From Bacteroidota bacterium (GTDB taxonomy: Bacteria > Bacteroidota > Bacteroidia > AKYH767-A > 2013-40CM-41-45): a DNA stretch of 64,000 nucleotides. The position numbers were made by a program, and so were the translations under genes. How positions within the stretch are numbered: position 1 is the first letter of the stretch; every line of letters begins with the position of its first letter. The notes below the pieces were generated by a model that ran no database searches, had not been told where the DNA came from, and saw nothing but the letters and a program-made list of their open reading frames with translations. The DNA is taken from positions 186,001-250,000 of the forward strand of contig JADJSV010000017.1 of NCBI GenBank assembly GCA_016711505.1, written 5' to 3'. This document shows, in pieces, positions 34,660-43,772 of this stretch.

Positions 34660-34692
34660 AAAGCCGCTCCGCAATTTGGAAGCGGCTTTTTT
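34660..34692 (+). terminator. Rho-independent terminator after accC
   Basis: AAAGCCGCTCC pairs with GGAAGCGGCTTT (one bulged A) around a six-base loop and runs into TTTTTT. Confidence 0.85.
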
Positions 34693-34744
34693 ATTGATAA
34701 TTATTTTGCACGGCCCTTAAGGGCCGTGCAAAATAATTATCAAT
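34693..34744. repeat. Perfect 52-bp palindrome without spacer
   Basis: The left arm 34693-34718 and right arm 34719-34744 are exact reverse complements meeting at CGGCCCTTAAGGGCCG. The right arm covers the stop codon of the minus-strand sulfatase gene. It directly follows the accC terminator, so two strong hairpins stand side by side between convergent genes. Confidence 0.95.
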
Positions 34745-36596
34745 ACTCCTGATACTGCGAATACAGCCTTTGCAAATATGATTTCCCTTTCAACAATAAT
34801 GAATCCTTTTCAATTGTTGTCATAGGGCGCGAGTGATTAACTACTCTTTCTGTATTGTATGAATATGCAACCCATTTAGCATCTTCAACAAAACCAATTG
34901 TTTCCTCGAACTGATAGAATGCATATGACTGCGTGAGAGGGTTCAATAAATTTTTACTCCACTTGTATGCAGTTGCATTGATTGCCATCTGATAAAGTAA
35001 TGTTGCAGGAACATCATGATGTCCGCCGGCCATGTGAATTTTTGTACCTCTGTATTCCGGTTTGATGACTTCTCCATAAAACAACAATGGAATTCTTCTG
35101 CTATGCGGTTCGAGAATTAAACTGTGGCTTGGTAAATAATGTCCGTGATCTGCGAGGATCACAAATAATGTATTTTTAAACCAAGGTTGCTTTGATGCTT
35201 TCCTGATATAATCGCCCAGACAAGCGTCTGAATAGGCTGCGGAGTTGCGGAATTTATCAGGTTCACTGTTACCGGGAATTCTTGGTTCACCCGGAACATC
35301 AAATGGTTCGTGATTACTCAATGTCATCAATGTTGAAAAGAATGGCTCCTTGACTTTCGAGATTTCTGCAAGATGTTTTTCAAATAGAAATTCATCGGCA
35401 ACTCCCCATCGACTTAGTCCAAGACCCGGATCGAAATTTTCTTTGTTGATGATCTTGCTGAATTTTTGTGTGACGCAATATGCATCCAGATTAGAAAAAT
35501 TACCTTCACCGCCATAATAAAAAGAAGAAGTATAATCAAACAATGCCAGCGTCTTTACAAGTGAAGGTAACCGCATTGACTTTTCACTGGAACGCATAAT
35601 AGAATGATAAGGTGTGGCAGGCCAGCCATTCAAGACGGACACTATTCCCTGATCAGTACGTGTTCCGGTAGCAAAGATGGAATCAAAAAATACTCCGTGC
35701 TTAATCAGCTCTTCCAGATTAGGATCTGTACGTTTATCTCCACCCAGAGAAGCAACAAGATCTGCTGTAAAACTTTCGAGAAGAATCATTACAACATTTG
35801 GCCGCTGAGTTGTGAGCACTTGCGGGAAAGTCTCATAAGAAACCTGAAGCAATTTATCCACTATGGGATCAGCTGTTTCAACAGGAATTTTTTGAAATGG
35901 ATTGGATGTTGAAAGTCCGGCCGTGTAGACGTCATACGATAAATGCCACACGGGATTTACTGCTGATTGATTTAAGAAATTATTCTTCGAATAATAAACC
36001 AGACTCTCATTCATTGGCAACATCTGCACTCCACCTCGGATCCCAATCACTGTAAGTCCGATAGTAATTATCAAAGCACCAAAACGGACAAAATAATTTG
36101 ATGTGCCTGCATCAAATTGCATGTAGAAATATTTCCGGAAAATGAGAATCGTTCCTGTTAGCAGTATGAACATTCCTATAATTACACCAACAGACTGGCC
36201 GGGAGATAATGATGAAAATACTTCTGTCGGATCAACCAGATACGAAACAGCTCTGAAATTGATCATTGAATTCCAGAAATGGTAAAGAGCCACATTTCCT
36301 GCGACGACATGAATTACAACTATTATCAGAAATGCATGAATCCAGAAATTTATCCGGCTGAAAATTCTTTTTGGAAAAAATGAGAAGAGTATGTGAAGTA
36401 ATAAAGTCGGTATTAAAAAATAACACGACATTGAAATGTCCATTCTTAAGCCATAAAAGAAAGAAGGAGTAGAATCTTTTAATGTAACACTTCCATCGTC
36501 AGGAATATTCACAAGCAGGAATACAAGACGCCATAATGAAAAAAAGATCACATAGAATAATGTGATCTTTAAATAGGTTAAAAGTGTTTTTTTCAA
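34740..36596 (-). CDS. LTA synthase/sulfatase family membrane enzyme
   Basis: This 618-residue protein has five N-terminal membrane helices (to about residue 215) and an outer alkaline-phosphatase-fold catalytic domain. Active-site elements are NVVMILLESF (metal Glu), FATGTRTDQGIVSVLNG (catalytic Thr in GTRT), SNHEPFDVP and ILADHGH. In Gram-negative bacteria relatives transfer phosphoglycerol or phosphoethanolamine to glycans or lipids; which applies here is unknown. It overlaps the 52-bp palindrome at its 3' end and is followed upstream by the CUB-domain gene on the same strand. Confidence 0.88.
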   Translation of the reverse strand: MKKTLLTYLKITLFYVIFFSLWRLVFLLVNIPDDGSVTLKDSTPSFFYGLRMDISMSCYFLIPTLLLHILFSFFPKRIFSRINFWIHAFLIIVVIHVVAGNVALYHFWNSMINFRAVSYLVDPTEVFSSLSPGQSVGVIIGMFILLTGTILIFRKYFYMQFDAGTSNYFVRFGALIITIGLTVIGIRGGVQMLPMNESLVYYSKNNFLNQSAVNPVWHLSYDVYTAGLSTSNPFQKIPVETADPIVDKLLQVSYETFPQVLTTQRPNVVMILLESFTADLVASLGGDKRTDPNLEELIKHGVFFDSIFATGTRTDQGIVSVLNGWPATPYHSIMRSSEKSMRLPSLVKTLALFDYTSSFYYGGEGNFSNLDAYCVTQKFSKIINKENFDPGLGLSRWGVADEFLFEKHLAEISKVKEPFFSTLMTLSNHEPFDVPGEPRIPGNSEPDKFRNSAAYSDACLGDYIRKASKQPWFKNTLFVILADHGHYLPSHSLILEPHSRRIPLLFYGEVIKPEYRGTKIHMAGGHHDVPATLLYQMAINATAYKWSKNLLNPLTQSYAFYQFEETIGFVEDAKWVAYSYNTERVVNHSRPMTTIEKDSLLLKGKSYLQRLYSQYQEY

Positions 36597-36627
36597 GTGA
36601 CTTCTCGGTTTAACCGGAAGTCTGCTA

Positions 36628-38934
36628 TCACTCTTTTACAAGTCGTAGTTTAGAAACCTCCGGGCCATTTTCCAGTGTTACAAAATAGACACCTTTTGCA
36701 AACTGTGCAACATCTATCGGCAATCTATTTATCCCTTCATGAACAGTCCACCCCTTTTCGAATATAATTGCACCCATTGCATTCATTATGCGTACGGGAA
36801 TTACTTTTTCAGAAGAAATGTATAACACTACTTCAACATTCGCTGTCGCCGGATTGGGCTGAATTGTACAAAGTTGTTTTGAAGCTGCAAATTTGACCGG
36901 TAAGATATCGGAATATGTAAACTTGCCATCGAAGTCAACTTGCTTTAAACGATAATATGATGTCCCTGTAAGCGGTTCAAAATCCGTCAGATTATATTCC
37001 AATGTTTGAGTGCTTGTTCCGCCACCGCGCATTTTATGTATAGATATAAATTCGCTTCCATTCGAACTCCGTTCTATTTCAAAATAATCGTTATTAATTT
37101 CTGTAGTGGTGATCCAGTTCAACCGGACTGATGAATTTTCAGGCTCAGCATTGAATGTCAATAATTCAATTGGCAATGGAACCGCACAATCAAGCGAAGC
37201 ACCATTTGACAGGATCCAGTTCAAAGCGAAACCATTTCCACCCGGACTCCATTTACTTACAACAACAAGATATGTTTCGCCGGCATTTACTGCGATCTCA
37301 TCAGCAAAACCATTTCCTTCTGCGCCTTCTGTTTGATCGCTACCGTTATTTCCTGTTCCTGTATTTGTCGATAAATTCAAGGTTGAATTCATTCCTGTAT
37401 TCGGGTAAGAAGACCAGTTTGCAGCATAAGAACAACGGACCGGAGAACCCAATGTACCGCAATTTGGATAAGGACCATAAAATGCAAAATCATAATCATC
37501 AGTACTGGTATTAGGCACCAGAGTAAATCCGAGTTTTCCACCCGATACTACTTTTATTGCATACCAGTTGGTATAATTTTCTGTTGGAATACATCCTGCT
37601 GTTATATCAGAAGAAAGTCCCGGACCAAAGCTTGCATCCGTGATCGATTGATTATCACACACAGTAGTTGCTCTGATACAATCGAAATTTTCTGTACCAA
37701 CAGGTGCTGATGGAAATGGCACACAGTCGATGGTAGCTACCCAACCTGCAGCATTTGTAAATGTACTGGAATAAAACCTGAAGGTCAGACAACCGCTTTG
37801 ATCTGTAGAAATGTATGGGCCCATACCTGCAGCCATTGTTGCTGCATAAGATGAGTAAGTTCCACTCCATACTGAATTCGAACCGAATTCAGGACTATTC
37901 TGTGTTGCTCCATTTAATACAGAAAGCTCATCAACGCCTGACTGAGTTGCAAATGACCAGAATGAAACACGCAACGCTGTTCCTCCGGTTTCAGGACAAA
38001 ATGTTCTGTAGTAATTTCCAATGCCGTTAGAATAATTCGACGATGTACCGCCATCATCAGTAAATGTAAAGCCGCAATCATTTACCATTTGCGCTCCGGC
38101 AAAACTTCCTGCTATTCCTGAAGTTGGTTGGGTATAATCTGCTATTGCAGCAGGAGCTGTCGGACATGTTACGCAGGAAATTATAGCTGCCCATCCATTT
38201 GCACGATTACTTCCATCAGTTTTGAATCTGAACGTCAGACTTCCGCTTGTCGATATGATTCGTGGAGGAAATGTAGTTCCGCTCCATACTCCGATTCGTG
38301 TTGCTGAAGTTGATGCACCGTCAAAAATAGTGAGTGTATCTTTTCCTGACTGAGTCGAGAAAGAAGTAAATTCAACCTGAAGACATGTACTGTTATTAGA
38401 AGTAAATGTTTTTACAAAATTTTCATTGTGATTGTATTGACCTGATGGTCCTCCGCTGTCGTAGAAATTTGCATCACAAGTACTGACTGAAGTATTGTTC
38501 ATGTTGTAAGATGAATTACAAGTTACACATGAAAGACTGATAGCCCATCCGGATTTATTCTGTGAATTGTTGCTGACAAATTTGAATGTCAAACAACCAC
38601 TGGAAGCGACAAGATCTGCCGGCACACTATTTCCCGAAAAAGTTCCCAGCAATGGCGCAGAAGTATTTGATCCATCATATACAGAAAGTACATCATTCCC
38701 GGCTTGTGTATTGAAAGCAGTAAAGTCCGCCATAATACATCCGGATGTTGCACAAAAAGTTATTGTGTAATTTTGATTTCCGGAATAATTACTGCCACTA
38801 CCACCGGAATCATAGAATGTTCCTGAACAGGTATTAACAGTAGTTCCATTCGAAGTTGAATTTAGAACATACTGCGCTGATGCCATTTCAACAAATAGCA
38901 TAAGCAAGGCGAAAACGCCAATGTATTTTTTCAT
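36628..38934 (-). CDS. CUB-domain T9SS-secreted protein
   Basis: A signal peptide (MKKYIGVFALLMLFVEMASAQ) is followed by three CUB-like domains, each with FYDSGG or TDDGG, NYSG-type repeats and the calcium-type phrases DVLSVYDG, DTLTIFDG and DELSVLNG. A fourth beta-rich region (about 420-600) follows. The end is a fibronectin-like ELLTFNAEP module and a T9SS type A sorting domain (QPNPATANVEVVLYIS to GVYFVTLENG). It is probably a cell-surface or secreted adhesin. The ATG at 38934 gives the signal peptide; 38949 adds five residues. Confidence 0.88.
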   Translation of the reverse strand: MKKYIGVFALLMLFVEMASAQYVLNSTSNGTTVNTCSGTFYDSGGSGSNYSGNQNYTITFCATSGCIMADFTAFNTQAGNDVLSVYDGSNTSAPLLGTFSGNSVPADLVASSGCLTFKFVSNNSQNKSGWAISLSCVTCNSSYNMNNTSVSTCDANFYDSGGPSGQYNHNENFVKTFTSNNSTCLQVEFTSFSTQSGKDTLTIFDGASTSATRIGVWSGTTFPPRIISTSGSLTFRFKTDGSNRANGWAAIISCVTCPTAPAAIADYTQPTSGIAGSFAGAQMVNDCGFTFTDDGGTSSNYSNGIGNYYRTFCPETGGTALRVSFWSFATQSGVDELSVLNGATQNSPEFGSNSVWSGTYSSYAATMAAGMGPYISTDQSGCLTFRFYSSTFTNAAGWVATIDCVPFPSAPVGTENFDCIRATTVCDNQSITDASFGPGLSSDITAGCIPTENYTNWYAIKVVSGGKLGFTLVPNTSTDDYDFAFYGPYPNCGTLGSPVRCSYAANWSSYPNTGMNSTLNLSTNTGTGNNGSDQTEGAEGNGFADEIAVNAGETYLVVVSKWSPGGNGFALNWILSNGASLDCAVPLPIELLTFNAEPENSSVRLNWITTTEINNDYFEIERSSNGSEFISIHKMRGGGTSTQTLEYNLTDFEPLTGTSYYRLKQVDFDGKFTYSDILPVKFAASKQLCTIQPNPATANVEVVLYISSEKVIPVRIMNAMGAIIFEKGWTVHEGINRLPIDVAQFAKGVYFVTLENGPEVSKLRLVKE

Positions 38935-39085
38935 AGAGATAAGATTCATTGCCCAACACGGACTATTACAATCTTATTCTATGGAGAAACAAAGATATTG
39001 TTATCTGAAAATGACCAGTTTCCCTACATGCATTTTAAAAAGAACAAGGAGTTTTAATTGTTAAATTTTAACATTTGATCAATTA

Positions 39086-39126
39086 TAAAAAACAAAAAGG
39101 AGAAAATCTTGCAATTCCTCCTTTGA
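39086..39126 (-). terminator. Rho-independent terminator of dxs
   Basis: On the minus strand CAAAGGAG pairs with CTCCTTTTTG across a loop of about 15 bases, followed by TTTTTT. It starts 27 bases after the dxs stop. Confidence 0.75.
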
Positions 39127-39152
39127 CAAATTTGAAATATTTTTTGATTTCC

Positions 39153-41072
39153 TCAGACCAAAATTGCCTCGCCGATTGCCTGACGGACAGCCTCTTTGAT
39201 CGCCTTTGCATCAAAATGACATTCGTCATACAACTCTTTCGGTTCGCCATGATCAATGAACCGATCGGGAATTCCTAACCGGGTAACACGTGCAGAATAA
39301 TTGTTGTTCATCATGAATTCGCCGATAGCACTTCCGAATCCACCCATCAGACATCCATCTTCAACAGTGATGATTTTTTTAAACCTTGAAAAAATATCGT
39401 GAAGTAATTCTTCATCGAGAGGTTTTGCAAATCGCATATCGTAATGTGCAGGAAGTAATCCTTCCTTCTCAAGTTCTTCACATGCTTTCACTGCGAAATT
39501 CCCGGGATGACCTAATGAAAGAATTGCCACTTCTTCTCCATCACGAACCATTCGTCCTTTTCCGATCGGAAGTTTTTCAAAAGGAGTTTTCCATTCCGGC
39601 ATAACACCATTACCACGAGGGTAACGAATGGAGAACGGAGCATTTGTTTCAGGAAGTTGCGCTGTATACATTAAGTTACGAAGCTCTTGTTCATTCATCG
39701 GTGCAGAAACGATCATGTTCGGAATACATCGCATGAATGCAATATCAAATGCACCATGATGTGTCGGACCATCAGCACCTGCAAGACCGCCGCGATCAAG
39801 ACAAAAAACTACATGCAGATTTTGTAATGCAACATCATGAACTACCTGATCATACCCTCTTTGCATGAATGAAGAATAGATATTACAAAACGGTATCAAA
39901 CCTTGCGTTGCCATACCTGCTGAAAAAGTAACAGCATGTTGTTCTGCAATACCAACATCGAATGCACGATCCGGCATTGCTTTCATCATAATATTCAACG
40001 AACATCCTGATGGCATTGCAGGCGTAACACCAACTATCTTATCATTCTTCTCTGCTAATTCTACTATGGTATTTCCAAAAACATCCTGATACTTCGGAGG
40101 CTGAGGACCATTGCTTGATGGTTTAATAATCTCCCCGCTGATCTTATCAAACAATCCCGGTGAATGCCATTTCGTTTGATCTTTCTCGGCAAGTTCATAG
40201 CCTTTTCCTTTTACAGTAAGAACATGAAGGATCTTTGGTCCGGGAATATCTTTTAAATCATTCATCACTTTCACCAAACGATTTACATCATGTCCATCTA
40301 CCGGACCGAAATAACGAAAGCGTAGTGATTCAAATAAATTACTTTGTTTTAATAATGTCGTCTTAACTGCATTCTCAACTTTGGATGCGATCTCTTGTGC
40401 ATTCGGTCCGAACTTACTGATCTTACCAAGCAACTTCCAGACTTCATCTTTTACTTTATTGTATGTATGTGAAACAGTGATGTCTGTTAAATATTCTTTC
40501 AAGGCTCCGACATTCGGATCGATACTCATGCAATTGTCGTTCAAAACAACGAGCAGATTTGAATTCTCAACACCGGCATGATTCATTGCTTCGAAAGCAA
40601 GTCCTGCTGTCATAGCACCATCACCAATCACTGCAATGTGCTGACGATTTTTATCGCCTTTCAATCGCGAAGCAACGGCCATTCCCAATGCTGCAGAAAT
40701 GGAAGTCGATGAGTGTCCGACACCAAATGTATCAAACTCACTTTCCGAACGCTTTGGAAAACCACTGATGCCTTTGTAAATTCTGTTAGTATGAAAAATA
40801 TCGCGACGCCCGGTCAGGATCTTGTGGCCATAGGCCTGATGACCAACATCCCATACGAGTTGATCATCTGGAGTATTGAACACATAATGAAGCGCCACCG
40901 TTAATTCGACCACTCCCAGAGATGCACCGAAATGACCTCCGTTAACAGACACAATATCAATGATATAATCTCTAAGTTCCTTAGAAATCTCCGGAAGGTC
41001 CGATTCTTTGAACTTTCTAAGATCTTCAGGGAACGTAATCTGTTTTAAATACTTACCGGCTTTGATGTCCAT
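39153..41072 (-). CDS. dxs: 1-deoxy-D-xylulose-5-phosphate synthase
   Basis: This thiamine-diphosphate enzyme condenses pyruvate and glyceraldehyde-3-phosphate, the entry to non-mevalonate isoprenoid synthesis. The 639-residue protein has GHQAYGHKILTGR, the ThDP motif GDGAMTAGLAFEAMNHAG followed by NDNCMSI, and in the C-terminal half DRGGLAGADGPTHHG and IRYPRG. It is full length, with a -7 element TATATTTG before the ATG. Confidence 0.97.
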   Translation of the reverse strand: MDIKAGKYLKQITFPEDLRKFKESDLPEISKELRDYIIDIVSVNGGHFGASLGVVELTVALHYVFNTPDDQLVWDVGHQAYGHKILTGRRDIFHTNRIYKGISGFPKRSESEFDTFGVGHSSTSISAALGMAVASRLKGDKNRQHIAVIGDGAMTAGLAFEAMNHAGVENSNLLVVLNDNCMSIDPNVGALKEYLTDITVSHTYNKVKDEVWKLLGKISKFGPNAQEIASKVENAVKTTLLKQSNLFESLRFRYFGPVDGHDVNRLVKVMNDLKDIPGPKILHVLTVKGKGYELAEKDQTKWHSPGLFDKISGEIIKPSSNGPQPPKYQDVFGNTIVELAEKNDKIVGVTPAMPSGCSLNIMMKAMPDRAFDVGIAEQHAVTFSAGMATQGLIPFCNIYSSFMQRGYDQVVHDVALQNLHVVFCLDRGGLAGADGPTHHGAFDIAFMRCIPNMIVSAPMNEQELRNLMYTAQLPETNAPFSIRYPRGNGVMPEWKTPFEKLPIGKGRMVRDGEEVAILSLGHPGNFAVKACEELEKEGLLPAHYDMRFAKPLDEELLHDIFSRFKKIITVEDGCLMGGFGSAIGEFMMNNNYSARVTRLGIPDRFIDHGEPKELYDECHFDAKAIKEAVRQAIGEAILV

Positions 41073-41087
41073 TATTTTCAGAATCTA

Positions 41088-41095
41088 CAAATATA
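41088..41095 (-). promoter_or_regulatory. Putative -7 element of dxs
   Basis: Minus-strand TATATTTG matches TAnnTTTG and lies 16 bases before the dxs ATG. The -33 region is not obvious. Confidence 0.5.
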
Positions 41096-41306
41096 GAAAA
41101 TTTCGAGTGATGACAGGGTGTTTTCAGGAGGGGAAAACGGACTTTTACGGGAGTTGTTTTAAATATTGGGTGTAATTCGAGGGTATTAACAAAGATTTAG
41201 GGAATTTGTTTGCTAAAGGTAAAATCCTAATAAAAGCGAAAAGGTGCCGCCTTCAAGCTCTTTTGATTAAAAATTACCTGATCTTGTATTTAATTCGACA
41301 TTCTTT
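41096..41306. other. Intergenic region between dxs and the ORF6N gene
   Basis: About 210 bases hold no frame or repeat that can be recognised. A short run of GCGAAAAGGTGCCGCC near 41236 is the only GC-rich patch. Confidence 0.5.
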
Positions 41307-41331
41307 AGGTGGTCGCAAAATGCGACCACCT
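41307..41331. promoter_or_regulatory. Perfect palindrome upstream of the ORF6N gene
   Basis: AGGTGGTCGCA (41307-41317) pairs exactly with TGCGACCACCT (41321-41331) across AAA. It is 31 bases before the ATG. No T run follows, so an operator or RNA hairpin is more likely than a terminator. Confidence 0.7.
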
Positions 41332-41362
41332 CTAAAAAATTAAATTGATTCAAACAAAATTA

Positions 41363-41884
41363 ATGGAGAAAATCAAAGACGAATTTATCGCTAATCAAAT
41401 TATTACTTTAAGAGGTAAAAAAGTAATGATAGATTCAGATTTAGCTAAACTATATGGAGTGAGCACAAAACGCTTAAATGAACAAGTAAAACGAAATTTA
41501 AAACGGTTTCCGGAAGATTTCATGTTTCGAATATCCAAGGAAGAGAAAAATCAAATAATTCTACAATTTGTCCATTTAAATAATCTGAAATTTTCATCAG
41601 TGCTTCCAATGGTTTTTACAGAACATGGTGCTGTAATGCTGGCAAGCATAATAAACAGTGAAAGAGCTATAGAAACTAATATTCAAATTGTACGTGTGTT
41701 TACAAATATTAGACAAATGCTTTTTGATAATTCTGAGTTAAGATATGAAATTGAAAAAATAAAAAAGAAAGTCGATAATCATAGTAAAAACATTGAACTT
41801 GTTTTTCAATACCTTGATGAATTATTAGAAAAAAAAGTAAAACCTCGAAGGTTAATTGGATTTAAAATTCCCAAGAGAAATTAA
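41363..41884 (+). CDS. ORF6N-domain DNA-binding protein
   Basis: This 173-residue protein begins with the ORF6N domain (VMIDSDLAKLYGVSTKRLNEQVKRNLKRFPEDFMFRIS), found in phage and chromosomal proteins and thought to bind DNA. The usual VFTEHGAVMLASIINSERA follows, and the C-terminus is a coiled coil (about 118-155). Compared with many family members the stretch between FRIS and VFTEHG is short. Such genes are often of mobile origin. Base composition is lower in GC than its neighbours, and no phage gene is nearby. It may bind the palindrome just upstream. Confidence 0.85.
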   Translation: MEKIKDEFIANQIITLRGKKVMIDSDLAKLYGVSTKRLNEQVKRNLKRFPEDFMFRISKEEKNQIILQFVHLNNLKFSSVLPMVFTEHGAVMLASIINSERAIETNIQIVRVFTNIRQMLFDNSELRYEIEKIKKKVDNHSKNIELVFQYLDELLEKKVKPRRLIGFKIPKRN

Positions 41885-41954
41885 GCTTCGATAAATAAAA
41901 ATATGTCCAATGTAAGACCATAAAAACATCAAATTGAATATCGAAAGCTATTTA

Positions 41955-42160
41955 TTAACCCGTTGTTCGAAATTATTGCCCCTCGACTTCGCTCGGGGAC
42001 CGTCTTAGAAGTGGTAATGTGTGAATTTTTTGCGAAGAAAATTCTCTTAAAATTGAAGTTAAATTTTCTTCGCAAAAAATTCACACATATTCTGCCCAAA
42101 ACCCACGGTCCCTGAGCGAAGTCGAAGGGCGAACGTTTTGAATTTCGAACAACGGGTTAA
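41955..42160. repeat. 206-bp multi-block inverted repeat
   Basis: Three nested arm pairs are visible: TTAACCCGTTGTTCGAAATT with its complement at the right end, CCCTCGACTTCGCTCGGGGACCG with its diverged complement, and TGTGTGAATTTTTTGCGAAG with its exact complement near the centre. The arms face each other around about 20 bases. It fills the gap between ORF6N and asnS and looks like a miniature inverted-repeat element. Confidence 0.88.
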
Positions 42161-42208
42161 TTAGTGCTTAATGGTAATTTTCAATATTATATCTCACCTA
42201 AATTTCCC

Positions 42209-42216
42209 TACATTTG
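42209..42216 (+). promoter_or_regulatory. -7 element of asnS, suggesting a leaderless transcript
   Basis: TACATTTG matches TAnnTTTG and ends only six bases before the ATG at 42223, where transcription would be expected to begin. Confidence 0.5.
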
Positions 42217-42222
42217 CCGCCT

Positions 42223-43605
42223 ATGAAAAAGCTCAGAGTCATTGATCTGCTCCAATCGACAGATTACAACACCACTACAGAAATCAAAGGTTGGGTACGT
42301 ACCAAACGCGGAAATAAACAAGTTGCTTTTATTGCTGTCAATGACGGCTCAACGATAAATAATATTCAGCTGGTTGTTGATCTTTCGAATTTTTCGGAAG
42401 AAACACTGAAGCCTATAACTACCGGTGCTTGTATTCATGCGAAAGGACTTTTGGTGCAGTCGCAAGGACAAGGACAAACAGTAGAGATCCAGGTTTCGGA
42501 ACTCATTTTACTTGGTGGTGCCGATGATACTTTTCCGTTACAGAAAAAAGGTCATACGTTGGAATTCCTCCGCGAAGTAGCACATCTTCGTCCAAGGACA
42601 AATACTTTCGGTGCTGTACTTCGCATTCGTCATAACATGGCTTTTGCCATCAACAAATATTTCAACGACCGCGGATTCTTTTATCTGCATACGCCGATCA
42701 TCACAGGTTCTGATGCTGAAGGTGCAGGAGAAATGTTTCGTGTAACTACTCTTGATCCGGTGAACCCGCCGAAAAATGAAGATGGTACAGTAAACTTCAA
42801 AGAAGATTTTTTCGGTAAGTCGACGAATTTAACTGTGAGTGGACAGTTGGAAGGTGAACTAGGTGCAATGGCATTTGGTCGCATCTATACTTTCGGTCCG
42901 ACATTCCGTGCAGAGAATTCAAACACTCCACGACACTTAGCAGAGTTCTGGATGATCGAACCTGAGATGGCATTCTATGATATCGCAGACAACATGGATC
43001 TTGCAGAAGATTTTTTAAAGTATCTTATTCAATATGCTCTCGATAATTGCAAAGACGATCTGGAGTTTTTGAATACGATGTATGATAAAGAACTTGTCGC
43101 TCGTTTGCAATCGGTTGTTGCAAATCCATTTGAACGATTAACATACACTGCAGCAGTTGAAGTTCTGAAATCAGCAAAAAAGAAATTCGAATTCCCTGTT
43201 GAATGGGGAACTGATCTTCAGAAAGAACATGAAAATTATTTAGTAGAACATTTCAACCGTCCTGTAATTCTTACTGATTATCCGAAAGACATCAAATCAT
43301 TCTACATGAAACTGAATGAAGATGGTAAAACAGTTCGTGCAATGGATATTCTTTTCCCATGGATCGGCGAGATTATCGGTGGATCGCAGCGTGAAGAAAA
43401 TTATGACAAACTTGTTGAGCGTATGCGTACCATGCATGTTCCTGTAGAAGAGATGTGGTGGTATTTAGATACCCGTAAATTCGGTGCTTGCGAGCATTCA
43501 GGATTCGGATTAGGCTTTGAACGTTTGATTCTTTTTGTGACGGGGATGACGAATATACGGGATGTGATTCCGTTTCCGAGGGCGCCGAAGAATGCGGAGT
43601 TCTGA
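42223..43605 (+). CDS. asnS: Asparaginyl-tRNA synthetase
   Basis: This class II synthetase of 460 residues charges tRNA-Asn. It has the N-terminal OB fold (TEIKGWVRTKRGNKQVAFIAV), motif 2 (FRAENSNTPRHLAEFWMIEPE split over 42898-42963) and motif 3 (GFGLGFERLILF). The ATG at 42223 is preferred over a TTG at 42214, which overlaps the promoter element. The predicted mRNA would have little or no 5' leader. Confidence 0.96.
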   Translation: MKKLRVIDLLQSTDYNTTTEIKGWVRTKRGNKQVAFIAVNDGSTINNIQLVVDLSNFSEETLKPITTGACIHAKGLLVQSQGQGQTVEIQVSELILLGGADDTFPLQKKGHTLEFLREVAHLRPRTNTFGAVLRIRHNMAFAINKYFNDRGFFYLHTPIITGSDAEGAGEMFRVTTLDPVNPPKNEDGTVNFKEDFFGKSTNLTVSGQLEGELGAMAFGRIYTFGPTFRAENSNTPRHLAEFWMIEPEMAFYDIADNMDLAEDFLKYLIQYALDNCKDDLEFLNTMYDKELVARLQSVVANPFERLTYTAAVEVLKSAKKKFEFPVEWGTDLQKEHENYLVEHFNRPVILTDYPKDIKSFYMKLNEDGKTVRAMDILFPWIGEIIGGSQREENYDKLVERMRTMHVPVEEMWWYLDTRKFGACEHSGFGLGFERLILFVTGMTNIRDVIPFPRAPKNAEF

Positions 43606-43635
43606 GTCAATTCAAAAAATGATTGTGCTTAAAAA

Positions 43636-43719
43636 TTAACACGGAGTTCCCAAAGAAAAAAGGGAGAAAAAGAGACTGCTCTCTTTTTCTCCCTTTTTTC
43701 TTTGTGAACTCCGTGTTAA
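43636..43719. repeat. Intergenic inverted repeat, family A copy 3
   Basis: TTAACACGGAGTTCC and AAAGAAAAAAGGGAG pair with CTCCCTTTTTTCTTTG and AACTCCGTGTTAA, with AGAGA-TCTCT at the centre. Nearly perfect arms of about 40 bases. Confidence 0.88.
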
Positions 43720-43772
43720 AATAAAATCATCTCTCATAATACTTTTTATATCTTTATTCAAAATCTAACCGC

